Shown piece by piece: positions 41,791 through 50,978 of a stretch of 64,000 nt of DNA. The notes beneath the pieces were generated by a model that was given only the letters and a program-made list of their open reading frames with translations, had not been told where the DNA came from and made no database searches. This DNA comes from Enterobacter cancerogenus (GTDB taxonomy: Bacteria > Pseudomonadota > Gammaproteobacteria > Enterobacterales > Enterobacteriaceae), in contig NZ_CP077290.1 in the NCBI RefSeq assembly GCF_019047785.1, forward strand, positions 496,001 to 560,000, in the 5' to 3' direction. Positions within the stretch are counted from its first letter, which is position 1. Each line of letters opens with the position of its first letter. A program made the position numbers and the translations under genes.

Positions 41791-43096
41791 CCGCGAAGCG
41801 CTGTTGACGCCAGCCGTTAACGTTAACCCGTTTGTCCGCCTTGGCTGGACAGTATTACTGGCCGGTCTGGGCACTTTCCTGCTCTGGGCTGCCCTGGCAC
41901 CGCTGGACAAAGGCGTGGTTGCCTCCGGAACGGTGATGGTTGACGGATACCGTAAGGCCATTCAGGCCCCTACTGGCGGCGTGGTGAAGCACATCGCCGT
42001 CAAAGAGGGCCAGACGGTACACAAGGGCGATCTTCTGGTGCTGCTGAGCCAGCGATCGACGCTTGCGCAACTGAGCGCCGCCCGCCTGCAATACCTGACG
42101 GCCCTTATCGCGCAAAGCCGCCTCCAGGCAGAACTGGCCGGTGTCAGCGAGATGCAACTACCGCCTGAAGCGCAACAAGAGGCGCTGAAAGAGGTTATCC
42201 ATCCGATTATTGTTCAGCAACGCCAGCTCATGGAAGCAAGGAAGGAGGCGCTGGAAAGCGCGCAGCAAAACGACGCGCAGGCCATCGCCGGGCTGGAGCG
42301 CCAGCGCGATGCGCTTGTCCGAACTGCCGAGACCAAAGCAAGCGGGCTCGCGCTGCTTAATCGTCAACTGAAAGACCTGAAGCCGCTGATGGCCGAGGGC
42401 TATTTCCCGCGTAACCGCTATCTCGACATTCAGGTGCAATCTGCATCGCTGGCAGGCGATTTGGGCGAAACCCGCAGCCGAATCGTGGAGTCAGGCAATC
42501 AGATCGCACAGCTTCAACGCAGCATGCAGCAACGCCTGGCCGATAACCGGAAAGAGATTGAAACCCAGCTTGACCAGCTGCGCCTGCAAACCAGCGAGAG
42601 TAAAAAACAGCTGACGCTGTCGGATGTCGATCTCTCGCAGACCCGGGTCGTTGCCCCGCAGGATGGGGTTGTCATGAACCTCGCGCTTGCCAGCGAAAGC
42701 GCCGTTGTGAGCGCCGGGGAGCAGCTGCTGGAGCTGGTGCCGCAATCCTCTTCTCTGATTGTCGACTCACAGCTCGATGTCTCGCTCATCGATAAAGTCC
42801 ACCAGGGTATGCCCGTCTCCCTGATGTTCACCGCCTTTAATCAGCAAAAGACGCCTAAAATTCCGGCCCAGGTGTCGCTGGTATCAGCGGACCGTCAGAC
42901 CGACCCCGCCACACAAAAACCTTATTACAAAATTCAGATTACGGTTTCACCCGATGGCATGAAAACACTGGAAAAAGAAGACGTTAAACCCGGCATGCCC
43001 GTCGAGGTATTTATCAAAGCCGGGGAACGCTCGCTGTTGAGCTATCTGATGAAACCGATCCTGGATCGTGCGTCGCAGTCTTTTATAGAGGAATAA
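41783..43096 (+). CDS. HlyD-family membrane-fusion protein (LipC/PrtE type)
   Basis: A 437-aa periplasmic adaptor: short cytoplasmic tail, one membrane helix (about residues 20-42, LGWTVLLAGLGTFLLWAALA), lipoyl half-motif (GVVKHIAVKEGQTVHKGDLL), a long coiled-coil hairpin (about residues 95-285) and beta-barrel domains (VVAPQDGVVMNLAL; MPVEVFIKAGERSLLSYLMK). It bridges the ABC transporter and the TolC-like protein. Its TAA overlaps the next ATG (TAATG). Confidence 0.92.
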   Translation: MHNREALLTPAVNVNPFVRLGWTVLLAGLGTFLLWAALAPLDKGVVASGTVMVDGYRKAIQAPTGGVVKHIAVKEGQTVHKGDLLVLLSQRSTLAQLSAARLQYLTALIAQSRLQAELAGVSEMQLPPEAQQEALKEVIHPIIVQQRQLMEARKEALESAQQNDAQAIAGLERQRDALVRTAETKASGLALLNRQLKDLKPLMAEGYFPRNRYLDIQVQSASLAGDLGETRSRIVESGNQIAQLQRSMQQRLADNRKEIETQLDQLRLQTSESKKQLTLSDVDLSQTRVVAPQDGVVMNLALASESAVVSAGEQLLELVPQSSSLIVDSQLDVSLIDKVHQGMPVSLMFTAFNQQKTPKIPAQVSLVSADRQTDPATQKPYYKIQITVSPDGMKTLEKEDVKPGMPVEVFIKAGERSLLSYLMKPILDRASQSFIEE

Positions 43097-44457
43097 TGGT
43101 GTTCACTGGCAAATTAAAACGCGCTTTAGCGCTTATCGCGCTGCTTACGCCGTTTTCAACAGGCGCGTTAACCCTTTCGCAGGGCTGGTTTATGGCGCTG
43201 GACAACGACCCCCAGTATCTGGCTGCGGTTAAGGATCAGCTTGCCGGGGAAGAGTACATCCCCATAAGCCGGGCAGGTTTGCTGCCAAAACTGAGCGTCA
43301 GCTACCAGCGCGCGCCGCGTAACTGGCAACGACAGCAGTATCAGCAGTCAAATTTTTTGGGCGAGCGCACAGAGGTGGTTCAACACCAACAGTACGACAG
43401 CTATTCCGGATCGCTGACCCTGGTTCAGCCGTTATTTGATTACGACGCTTATGCCAGCTATCGCATCGGCATCATCAAAAAAATGCAGTCTGACGAACGC
43501 TACCGAAGCAGTCTGGTTGATCTGCAAAACCGTTACATCACGGCCTGGCTGGACGTTGCCGAGGCGTCCCAGCGGTTGCAGCTTGCGGTGTTGCATCGTC
43601 AGGGACTCGAAGAGCAGCAAAAGCAGACACAGCGCCAGTTTGAGTCCGGTGAAGGTTCGATTACCGACGTCACCGAGACCCGGTCGGCGCTCAGTCTGGC
43701 GGTTGCTGATGAGGTAGAAGCGCGCGATGCGCTGGATACAGCCACCGTTGCGCTTTCGGCGATCGTGGGTATCAGCCTGCCTGACACCGCCGCGCTGCCC
43801 ACCCTCAGCGAAAAGCCGCTGGAGCTGCCGCTGGCATCCACCCGCTATCAGTACTGGGAGCAAAAGGCCGCCCTGCATAATCCCGAAATCCTCTCTGCCG
43901 GGCAGAGTGTCGAGGAAAAACGCTATGAGATCGAGCGTAGCCGAGCGGGTGCCCTGCCCCGGGTTCAGCTTTACGCGCTGCATTCGGAGAATGACTCAAG
44001 CAACGACAACACCATTAATCAAAAATACCGTACCGACAGCGTTGGCCTGCGCGTCAGCATGGATCTGTTTTCCGGTGGAGGCGTGTCAGCGTCTGTCCGG
44101 CAGGCTGCTGCCCGCTATGAGCAGGCCAAATACCTTCACGACGCCCAGCGCCTGAAAACCTACAGCGAAATTAAAAAATCCTTGAATAAATGCCTGCATG
44201 CGCCAGAACGGATTGCGGCCTATACCTCGGCGGTGGAGGCCGCAAGACGACAGATTGACGCCACTAAAAAAAGTATTCAGGCGGGCCAGCGCATGAATAT
44301 CGATTTACTTAACGCCGAACAGGCGTTCTATAAAACCAACGTTGAGCTTACTGCTGAAAAACATGCTGTCATAAAAGCATGGGTCAGTTTGCTCGCGCAG
44401 TCGGGCGAAATAAACAATGACAACGTCATGTTACTGGACACCTATTTCGCTCAATAA
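43096..44457 (+). CDS. TolC-family outer-membrane channel (LipD/PrtF type)
   Basis: A 453-aa outer-membrane efflux protein with a signal peptide (LKRALALIALLTPFSTGA) and two OEP repeats. The long helices include FESGEGSITDVTETRSALSL and the matching second-repeat IQAGQRMNIDLLNAEQAFYK, with VSMDLFSGGGVSASVRQAAA between. It completes a dedicated type I exporter, so the operon does not depend on chromosomal TolC. Followed by the lipase gene after 27 bp. Confidence 0.93.
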   Translation: MVFTGKLKRALALIALLTPFSTGALTLSQGWFMALDNDPQYLAAVKDQLAGEEYIPISRAGLLPKLSVSYQRAPRNWQRQQYQQSNFLGERTEVVQHQQYDSYSGSLTLVQPLFDYDAYASYRIGIIKKMQSDERYRSSLVDLQNRYITAWLDVAEASQRLQLAVLHRQGLEEQQKQTQRQFESGEGSITDVTETRSALSLAVADEVEARDALDTATVALSAIVGISLPDTAALPTLSEKPLELPLASTRYQYWEQKAALHNPEILSAGQSVEEKRYEIERSRAGALPRVQLYALHSENDSSNDNTINQKYRTDSVGLRVSMDLFSGGGVSASVRQAAARYEQAKYLHDAQRLKTYSEIKKSLNKCLHAPERIAAYTSAVEAARRQIDATKKSIQAGQRMNIDLLNAEQAFYKTNVELTAEKHAVIKAWVSLLAQSGEINNDNVMLLDTYFAQ

Positions 44458-44484
44458 TTGTAAAATAAAACAGAGGGACTGACC

Positions 44485-46218
44485 ATGCCTGTATTTGATT
44501 ATCAGGGTGAGAAAGACACGCAGCTTATTAAGGATGCGCTGACCATAGAGAGTATTAATTTTGGTGCGGCGACGTATCCTGATTATACCTATAGCGAAGA
44601 GAATGGCTGGAAAGTGTTAGACGGTAAAACGCTCAACTATTCAGGTTGTGCTAACCCTTATGGCGCGTTTTATGGCGAAAGCCTTCTGGAATCCAGCGCC
44701 GAGTGCAACGTGATGGGGAAATATGATGCCAACGGTAAGCTCATCAATATCGGTATCAGCTTCTGGGGAACGGGCACCTATGCCAGCGCACCGTCGATTC
44801 TGCATACGATTAACACAGTGATGGATACCGTAAGCGATGGCTTATCGGCGGTGATCGACGGCTATGCGGATAACTATGTGCTCAACGCCTATAAAAACCT
44901 CATGAGTTCAGTGGCCGCATTTGCGACAGCGAATGGACTGACGGGTGACGACGTAATTATTACCGGGCATAGCCTTGGCGGACTGGCGGTTAACAGCATG
45001 GCAACCCTTTCCGCACAGGGTCAATGGGGCGGTTTTTATGAGGAGTCGAGCTACGTCGCTTTCGCTTCTCCTACCCAAAACCTGGCCGATGATAAAGTCC
45101 TGAATATCGGCTACGAGAACGACCCGGTATTTCGCGTTTTAACAGGCCACAGTTTATCCCTGGACAGCTTGTTTAATCATGACACCCCGCTTGAGACCTG
45201 TACCAATAATATTGTTTCATTCAATGATTATTATGCAGGCCTGACCGATGATTTACAGATCTTCTCCATCGCAAATATGGCGGCATGGGCCGGACATTCC
45301 GGTCAGGGGTATACCGACGGCGCGTTACGCATTATGAATTCTGAAATCTATGATTTAACGCATCAGAATTCAAATATCATCGTATCCAATCTTTCTGAGG
45401 AATACCGCTCGACAACCTGGGTGTCCGATTTGAATAAATCCACCACGCATGTTGGGTCAACCTTTATTGTTGGCACGGAAACAAACGATTTATTACAAGG
45501 GGGTAAAGGTAACGACTATCTCTGCGGTGGCGGTGGCGATGATAGCTTTAAAGATCACAGTGGCTATAACGTTATTTATGGCGGCGCGGGCAGCAATTCC
45601 TACGTCACGGAATGTAATGTCGCCGATTTCACCTTCAGCCACGACGCTGAGGGAACGCTGTACTTTAAATATTCTACCGGGGATATTACCCGAGCAGAAG
45701 ATATCCAGTACGTTAATGCTGACTACACCTTATTCAGCCTGTTTGGTATCCACTTCAATCAGAACGCGACATGGGAAGTAACGGATTATGGGTTAGAAGG
45801 CAACAGCGGCTCCCTCGCCTATGCCAACAGCTATTATGCTGACACGCAGAACAGTTTCACCGTTTCTACCGCCAGCAATGATAGCTGGTTCTATTCAGGG
45901 GCCAATGACAGCGATATCAGCGTTGTCGGTAACAATAACAACGTGGTTTCAGGCTATGCCGACGACGCGATTCACCTGAACGGCAGCGATAATACGCTTC
46001 TTTTCTATGGTGATTTCGGCCACGACACTGTCTACAACCTCTCAACCACCGACAGCCTGGTCTTCATGGCTAACGAAAGTATTGCCGATAATGACAGCTA
46101 TCTTAACCACCTTTCGTTTGAAGGCGATAGCGCCCTGCTGACGTATGGTGACAGCAGCGTCACGCTGGTAGGGGTTAATAGCGATATGCTTTCACAGATG
46201 CATATTGCTGTAGCATAA
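44485..46218 (+). CDS. Family I.3 RTX lipase/esterase secreted by type I system
   Basis: A 577-aa secreted serine hydrolase related to Serratia LipA and Pseudomonas family I.3 lipases. There is no N-terminal signal peptide. The nucleophile elbow is GHSLGG (Ser163); likely Asp213 (YENDPVF) and His271 (AWAGHSGQGY) complete the triad. RTX-type calcium repeats are at about 326-370 (GTETNDLLQGGKGNDYLCGG, GGAGSN), partly degenerate. The C-terminus (SSVTLVGVNSDML...HIAVA) is the type I export signal. The N-terminal region is about 35-40 residues shorter than the 613-617 aa relatives, where lid 1 should be. Last gene of the exporter-lipase operon. Confidence 0.92.
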   Translation: MPVFDYQGEKDTQLIKDALTIESINFGAATYPDYTYSEENGWKVLDGKTLNYSGCANPYGAFYGESLLESSAECNVMGKYDANGKLINIGISFWGTGTYASAPSILHTINTVMDTVSDGLSAVIDGYADNYVLNAYKNLMSSVAAFATANGLTGDDVIITGHSLGGLAVNSMATLSAQGQWGGFYEESSYVAFASPTQNLADDKVLNIGYENDPVFRVLTGHSLSLDSLFNHDTPLETCTNNIVSFNDYYAGLTDDLQIFSIANMAAWAGHSGQGYTDGALRIMNSEIYDLTHQNSNIIVSNLSEEYRSTTWVSDLNKSTTHVGSTFIVGTETNDLLQGGKGNDYLCGGGGDDSFKDHSGYNVIYGGAGSNSYVTECNVADFTFSHDAEGTLYFKYSTGDITRAEDIQYVNADYTLFSLFGIHFNQNATWEVTDYGLEGNSGSLAYANSYYADTQNSFTVSTASNDSWFYSGANDSDISVVGNNNNVVSGYADDAIHLNGSDNTLLFYGDFGHDTVYNLSTTDSLVFMANESIADNDSYLNHLSFEGDSALLTYGDSSVTLVGVNSDMLSQMHIAVA

Positions 46219-46224
46219 GTCCCA

Positions 46225-46255
46225 TCCCCACGGGATCGCCTGTGGGGATATTTCC
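46225..46255 (+). terminator. Terminator of the lipase operon
   Basis: Stem TCCCCAC (46225-46231)/GTGGGGA (46242-46248), 10-nt loop, followed by TATTTCCCTTT, 7 bp after the lipase stop. Confidence 0.75.
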
Positions 46256-46453
46256 CTTTCTGTTCATCCTGCTTTTTGTCCCCATCCGTTTCTGTACTTT
46301 TGACTGACGGATTTTTAAAACGTCAACCGCCTCACGTCCCGGCATTAGTTGAGGTGACATTCTCAGGGTACGAATTAAGCACTATCCTGGTCAGCCCGTG
46401 ACGCCGCTTTGCTAGTCTGACTGTTGAGGCAGGTCGCAAACCGGAGGTATTCC

Positions 46454-47206
46454 TTGCTGATTAAATTTAAAAAAGCGCGCACGCACCTGGAGGATCGGCG
46501 GCTTGCACTGTGGCTGGCGACCTCTGCAGGGGTGCTGAACGCTATTGCGCTGGGGGCGTTTGGCTTTTTTCCGTCACATATGACCGGCAACACGTCACAG
46601 CTCTCCAGCGAAGTCTCCTCGACGGATCTGGACGATATCCTTTTCTTCGGCACGCTGATTCTGGCGTTTGTCACGGGCGCGATAGTGGCGCGCATGATTG
46701 TCCTGTGGGGTGTTATCCATAATGTCAGGCTGGTATTTAGCCAGGTTCTGCTGGTGGAAGGGATATTACTGACCGGGGTAGCCTTATATGAAATCTATTT
46801 TCACGCCTTCTCCACCAACCGGGAAATTATTATTTTCCTCTGCGGGTTAATGGGGATTCATAATTCCACTTCCACTCAGCTTTCCGGTGGACGCGTCCGA
46901 TCTACGCACATTACCGGGACGCTGACCGATGCGGGGATATCGCTGGCCTCCGTGGTGGTCGCCATGATGCGTCGGGATTATTCCAAAGATACGGCAGCGC
47001 AGAAAAGCCAGCTGAAAACCCATTTAACAACCCTTTTCTCCTTTATCACGGGCGGTATTGCAGGGCTGATCCTGTTCCGCTGGTTTGGATTTACCGCAAT
47101 GCTGGCGCTGGGGCTGATGTTGGTGCTCATTGCTGCCTTTTCCATCATTAGCACCTCCCTTCGCGTACGCCGGGTGCGTGCCAATATACGTAGGGCGAGG
47201 CAATAA
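46454..47206 (+). CDS. DUF1275 (YoaK-like) membrane protein
   Basis: A 250-aa membrane protein with about six hydrophobic segments. The family signature regions are present: WLATSAGVLNAIALGAFGFF, PSHMTGNTSQLSSEVSSTDL, GLMGIHNSTSTQLSGGRVRS and STHITGTLTDAG. I place the start at TTG 46454 because GGAGG lies 6 bp upstream; the in-frame ATG at 46424 has no RBS. Function unknown (possible small-molecule transporter). A single gene between the lipase operon and osmU. Confidence 0.82.
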   Translation: MLIKFKKARTHLEDRRLALWLATSAGVLNAIALGAFGFFPSHMTGNTSQLSSEVSSTDLDDILFFGTLILAFVTGAIVARMIVLWGVIHNVRLVFSQVLLVEGILLTGVALYEIYFHAFSTNREIIIFLCGLMGIHNSTSTQLSGGRVRSTHITGTLTDAGISLASVVVAMMRRDYSKDTAAQKSQLKTHLTTLFSFITGGIAGLILFRWFGFTAMLALGLMLVLIAAFSIISTSLRVRRVRANIRRARQ

Positions 47207-47442
47207 AGTTACAGTGTCACCTTTATAAGATCGCTTTCAGACAATTCTGCCCGCCCCATACGAACCCTTACCCCGTAAGGCTTAACCCATGATCTCACTA
47301 GTTTCATAGGGTTACTGATTTTACCCCTTCGCTGGAACCTGTCCCAAACGCTTGCTATAGCTCTTATACCCCTGCCGAAACATGGCATAACAACAGGCAA
47401 CCCAGGTTGCTATAACGCATGCGCACAGGGAGACACACCGCA

Positions 47443-48153
47443 ATGCACCCATTACTCAAACGTTCGCTGCTTTTTGTCGGCGCGATTATCGTGGTTCTCG
47501 CCCTCCTCACCTGGGGTATTGGACTGGAGACGATCAAAGCGCGGCAGGTTGACCTGGTCTATCTCGGGCAACAACATCTCATTTTAGTGTTCTCGTCCAT
47601 GTTCTTTGCCCTGCTGGTCGGTATTCCCAGTGGGATCTTGCTCAGCCGCCCGGCTGCGCGAGGCGTGGCGGAATACGTGATGCAAATATTTAACGTCGGT
47701 AACACGCTGCCACCGCTGGCGGTTCTCGCGCTGGCAATGGTCGTGATTGGTATCGGCGATACCCCCGCGATCATCGCGCTGTTCCTCGCGTCGCTGCTGC
47801 CCATTGTCCGCAATACCTATGCCGGGCTGTGCTCCGTTCCGGCGTCATTGCTGGAAGCCGCCAACGGGATCGGGATGACCAAATGGCAGCGTCTGCGCCA
47901 GGTTGAAATCCCTAACGCCTGGCCCGTGATGCTCTCCGGCATCCGCATCGCCACCGCTATTAACGTCGGTACGGCACCGCTGGCCTTCCTGATTGGTGCC
48001 AGCAGCTACGGCGAGCTGATTTTTCCGGGGATCTACCTCAACGACTTCCCGACGCTGATTCTGGGTGCCGCGGCCACCGCCCTGTTCGCCCTGATTCTGG
48101 ATACGTTGCTGGCGGCGCTGGGCCGCCTGATGAGCCCACATCTCGCTCGATAA
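47443..48153 (+). CDS. osmY: OsmU osmoprotectant ABC transporter, permease 1
   Basis: A 236-aa inner-membrane permease of the OpuCB/YehW type with a binding-protein-dependent transport motif (EAANGIGMTKWQRLRQVEIP) and about six membrane segments. It corresponds to Salmonella OsmY (STM1494) of the OsmU system, not to the unrelated E. coli periplasmic OsmY. ATG 47443 with GGGAGA upstream. First of four osmU genes. The upstream 236 bp are the likely osmotically controlled promoter region; I could not place hexamers with confidence. Confidence 0.9.
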   Translation: MHPLLKRSLLFVGAIIVVLALLTWGIGLETIKARQVDLVYLGQQHLILVFSSMFFALLVGIPSGILLSRPAARGVAEYVMQIFNVGNTLPPLAVLALAMVVIGIGDTPAIIALFLASLLPIVRNTYAGLCSVPASLLEAANGIGMTKWQRLRQVEIPNAWPVMLSGIRIATAINVGTAPLAFLIGASSYGELIFPGIYLNDFPTLILGAAATALFALILDTLLAALGRLMSPHLAR

Positions 48154-48171
48154 TTATAACAAGGAGCTTTT

Positions 48172-49071
48172 ATGAGACTGTTTTCCGGCCTGACGGCGTT
48201 TTGCGCCGCCGCGCTCTTTACCAGCCAGACGTTCGCCGCCCCGCTAATCCTGGCGACCAAAAGCTTTACCGAGCAGCACATTTTGTCAGCCATGACCGTG
48301 CAGTATCTGCAAAAGAAGGGTTTTCAGGTTCAGCCGCAAACCAATATCGCCACGGTTATCTCCCGCAATGCGATGATCAATAAACAGATTGATATGACCT
48401 GGGAATATACCGGTACGTCGTTGATCATCTTTAACCACATCAATAAACGTATGTCGCCGCAGGAGTCTTACGAGACGGTAAAACGCCTGGATGCGAAGCA
48501 CGGTCTGGTGTGGCTCAAGCCTGCTGATATGAACAACACCTATGCTTTCGCGATGCAGCGCAAACGCGCCGAGGCGGAACATATCACGACCATGTCACAG
48601 ATGGTGGCGAAGATTGAGCACATCCGCAAAACCGATCCTGATAATAACTGGCTGCTGGGTCTCGACCTTGAATTTGCCGGGCGCAGCGACGGCATGAAGC
48701 CGCTGCAGGCGGCGTACAATATGCCGCTGGATCGCCCGCAAATCCGCCAGATGGACCCCGGTCTGGTCTATAACGCGGTGCGCGATGGCTTTGTCGATGC
48801 CGGGCTGATTTACACCACCGATGGGCGCGTAAAAGGCTTCGATCTCAAAGTGCTGGAAGATGATAAAGGCTTCTTCCCAAGCTACGCGGTTACACCGGTC
48901 GTGCGCAAAGACACGCTGGACGCTAACCCTGGTCTGGAAGAGGCGCTGGACACCCTCTCGGCCCAGCTCAATAACGACGTTATCACCGAGTTGAATAAAA
49001 AGGTCGATATCGATCATCAGTCACCGCAGCAGGTCGCCCGTGATTTCCTGCGTAGCAAGAATCTGCTGTAA
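48172..49071 (+). CDS. osmX: OsmU periplasmic glycine betaine/choline-O-sulfate binding protein
   Basis: A 299-aa OpuAC/QAT-type solute-binding protein with signal peptide ([20 protein letters not shown], cleavage near TFAA). Family motifs: [57 protein letters not shown]. It captures glycine betaine or choline-O-sulfate for the OsmW/OsmY permeases in Salmonella. Second gene, 18 bp after osmY. Confidence 0.92.
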   Translation: MRLFSGLTAFCAAALFTSQTFAAPLILATKSFTEQHILSAMTVQYLQKKGFQVQPQTNIATVISRNAMINKQIDMTWEYTGTSLIIFNHINKRMSPQESYETVKRLDAKHGLVWLKPADMNNTYAFAMQRKRAEAEHITTMSQMVAKIEHIRKTDPDNNWLLGLDLEFAGRSDGMKPLQAAYNMPLDRPQIRQMDPGLVYNAVRDGFVDAGLIYTTDGRVKGFDLKVLEDDKGFFPSYAVTPVVRKDTLDANPGLEEALDTLSAQLNNDVITELNKKVDIDHQSPQQVARDFLRSKNLL

Positions 49072-49080
49072 GGAGACGCT

Positions 49081-49728
49081 ATGGATACGGTTCACTACAT
49101 TTTAGACAACTGGGATTACCTGCTGATGCTGACGCTGCAGCACCTGTGGCTGGTCGCGCTGGCCGTCGGCCTTGCCATTATTATCGGCGTTCCGCTGGGG
49201 ATTTTGATTGTTCGCCACAAATGGCTGGCAACGCCGGTGCTGGGCATTGCCACCATTGTGCTCACCATCCCGTCCATTGCCCTCTTCGGCCTGATGATCC
49301 CCCTCTTCTCGCTTGTCGGCCAGGGTATCGGCGCGTTGCCCGCCGTCACGGCGGTATTCCTCTACTCTCTGCTGCCGATTGTGCGAAATACCCATACAGC
49401 GCTCGACAGCCTGCCGCCGGGCCTGCGTGAGGCGGGTCGCGGAATTGGCATGACCTTCTGGCAGCGCCTGCGCTGGGTGGAAATCCCGATGGCGTTACCG
49501 GTGATTTTTGGCGGGATCCGTACCGCCGTCGTAATGAACATCGGCGTGATGGCCATCGCCGCGGTGATTGGCGCGGGCGGTCTGGGTCTGCTGCTGCTTA
49601 ACGGCATTGGCGGGAGCGATATTCGTATGCTGATTGCTGGCGCATTGATGATTTGTCTATTAGCGATTGTGCTCGACTGGTTACTCCATCGACTGCAGAT
49701 CGTCCTGACTCCGAAGGGGATTCGATAA
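49081..49728 (+). CDS. osmW: OsmU osmoprotectant ABC transporter, permease 2
   Basis: A 215-aa inner-membrane permease with about six segments and the ATPase-coupling EAA loop (EAGRGIGMTFWQRLRWVEIP). Salmonella OsmW (STM1492) equivalent. Its TAA overlaps the osmV ATG (TAATG). Confidence 0.92.
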   Translation: MDTVHYILDNWDYLLMLTLQHLWLVALAVGLAIIIGVPLGILIVRHKWLATPVLGIATIVLTIPSIALFGLMIPLFSLVGQGIGALPAVTAVFLYSLLPIVRNTHTALDSLPPGLREAGRGIGMTFWQRLRWVEIPMALPVIFGGIRTAVVMNIGVMAIAAVIGAGGLGLLLLNGIGGSDIRMLIAGALMICLLAIVLDWLLHRLQIVLTPKGIR

Positions 49729-50876
49729 TGATAAAACTGGAAAACCTCACCAAACAATTTTCACAGAAGCACGGCCAGACCGTTAAAGCCGTGGATAACG
49801 TTAATCTGAACGTCCCGGAAGGGGAAATGTGCGTCCTGCTCGGCCCGTCTGGCTGCGGTAAAACCACCACGCTCAAGATGATTAACCGCCTTATCACCCC
49901 GAGCAGCGGTAAAATCCTGGTAAACGGCAAGGACACCAGCGAGATGGATACCGTAACCCTGCGTCGCAATATTGGCTATGTTATTCAGCAGATTGGCCTG
50001 TTCCCGAACATGACCATCGAAGAGAACATCACCGTTGTGCCGCGCATGCTGGGCTGGGACAAAGCACGCTGCAAATCGCGCGCTGCGGAGCTGATGGACA
50101 TGGTTGCCATGGATCCGCACAAGTTCCTTAACCGCTATCCGCGTGAAATGTCGGGCGGCCAGCAGCAGCGTATCGGCGTGATCCGCGCCCTGGCAGCCGA
50201 TCCTCCGGTACTGCTGATGGATGAACCTTTCGGTGCGGTCGACCCGATTAACCGCGAAGTGATCCAGAACCAGTTCCTCGAGATGCAGCGTAAGCTGAAA
50301 AAGACGGTCATGCTGGTCAGCCACGACATTGACGAGGCGCTGAAGCTTGGCGACCGTATTGCCGTGTTCCGCCAGGGACGCATTGTTCAGTGCGCCAGCC
50401 CTGACGAACTGCTGGCGAAACCGGCGAATGAATTTGTCGGCTCGTTTGTCGGGCAGGACCGTACCCTGAAGCGCCTGCTGCTGGTGTCAGCCGGGGATGT
50501 TACCGACCAGCAACCGACACTCACCGTGCGTCCGTCTACCTCGCTTTCGGAGGCGTTTGCCACCATGGATGACAACGATATCCGTGCCATTACCGTTGTC
50601 GACGAGCTGGGCAAGCCGCTGGGGTTCGTTAAGCGCCGTGAAGCCCGTAACGCCAGCGGTGCCTGCGGCGATATCATCCATCCGTTCCGCATGACCGGTA
50701 AAGCGGAAGATAACCTGCGCGTGGTGCTGTCCCGTCTGTATGAAAGTAACACCAGCTGGATGCCTATCGTCGACGAAGAGGGGCGCTACAACGGCGAGAT
50801 TTCGCAAGATTACATCGCGGAATACCTCAGTTCAGGGCGCACGCGTCGGGCCTTGAATATCCATAGCGACAGTTAA
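49728..50876 (+). CDS. osmV: OsmU osmoprotectant ABC transporter, ATPase with CBS domains
   Basis: A 382-aa ATPase: Walker A GPSGCGKTT, Q-loop VIQQIGLFPNMTIEENI, signature MSGGQQQRIG, Walker B PVLLMDEPFGAVDP, H-loop LVSHDIDEA. The C-terminal part carries two CBS domains (TLTVRPSTSLSEAFATMDDN onward), which in OpuA-type transporters sense ionic strength. ATG 49728 overlaps the osmW stop. Followed by a classic terminator. Confidence 0.93.
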   Translation: MIKLENLTKQFSQKHGQTVKAVDNVNLNVPEGEMCVLLGPSGCGKTTTLKMINRLITPSSGKILVNGKDTSEMDTVTLRRNIGYVIQQIGLFPNMTIEENITVVPRMLGWDKARCKSRAAELMDMVAMDPHKFLNRYPREMSGGQQQRIGVIRALAADPPVLLMDEPFGAVDPINREVIQNQFLEMQRKLKKTVMLVSHDIDEALKLGDRIAVFRQGRIVQCASPDELLAKPANEFVGSFVGQDRTLKRLLLVSAGDVTDQQPTLTVRPSTSLSEAFATMDDNDIRAITVVDELGKPLGFVKRREARNASGACGDIIHPFRMTGKAEDNLRVVLSRLYESNTSWMPIVDEEGRYNGEISQDYIAEYLSSGRTRRALNIHSDS

Positions 50877-50884
50877 CCTTTCTG

Positions 50885-50906
50885 GCCGGGCGTTGCCCGG
50901 CTTTTT
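50885..50906 (+). terminator. Intrinsic terminator of the osmU operon
   Basis: GCCGGGC-GTT-GCCCGGC-TTTTT, 7-bp GC stem with T5, 9 bp after osmV. Confidence 0.92.
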
Positions 50907-50978
50907 CGCACGCATACCTTTTGCTAACCCCGCGATTTCCCGCCACAATATTGTATCTTTTCCGTTTACGCGTGACCC

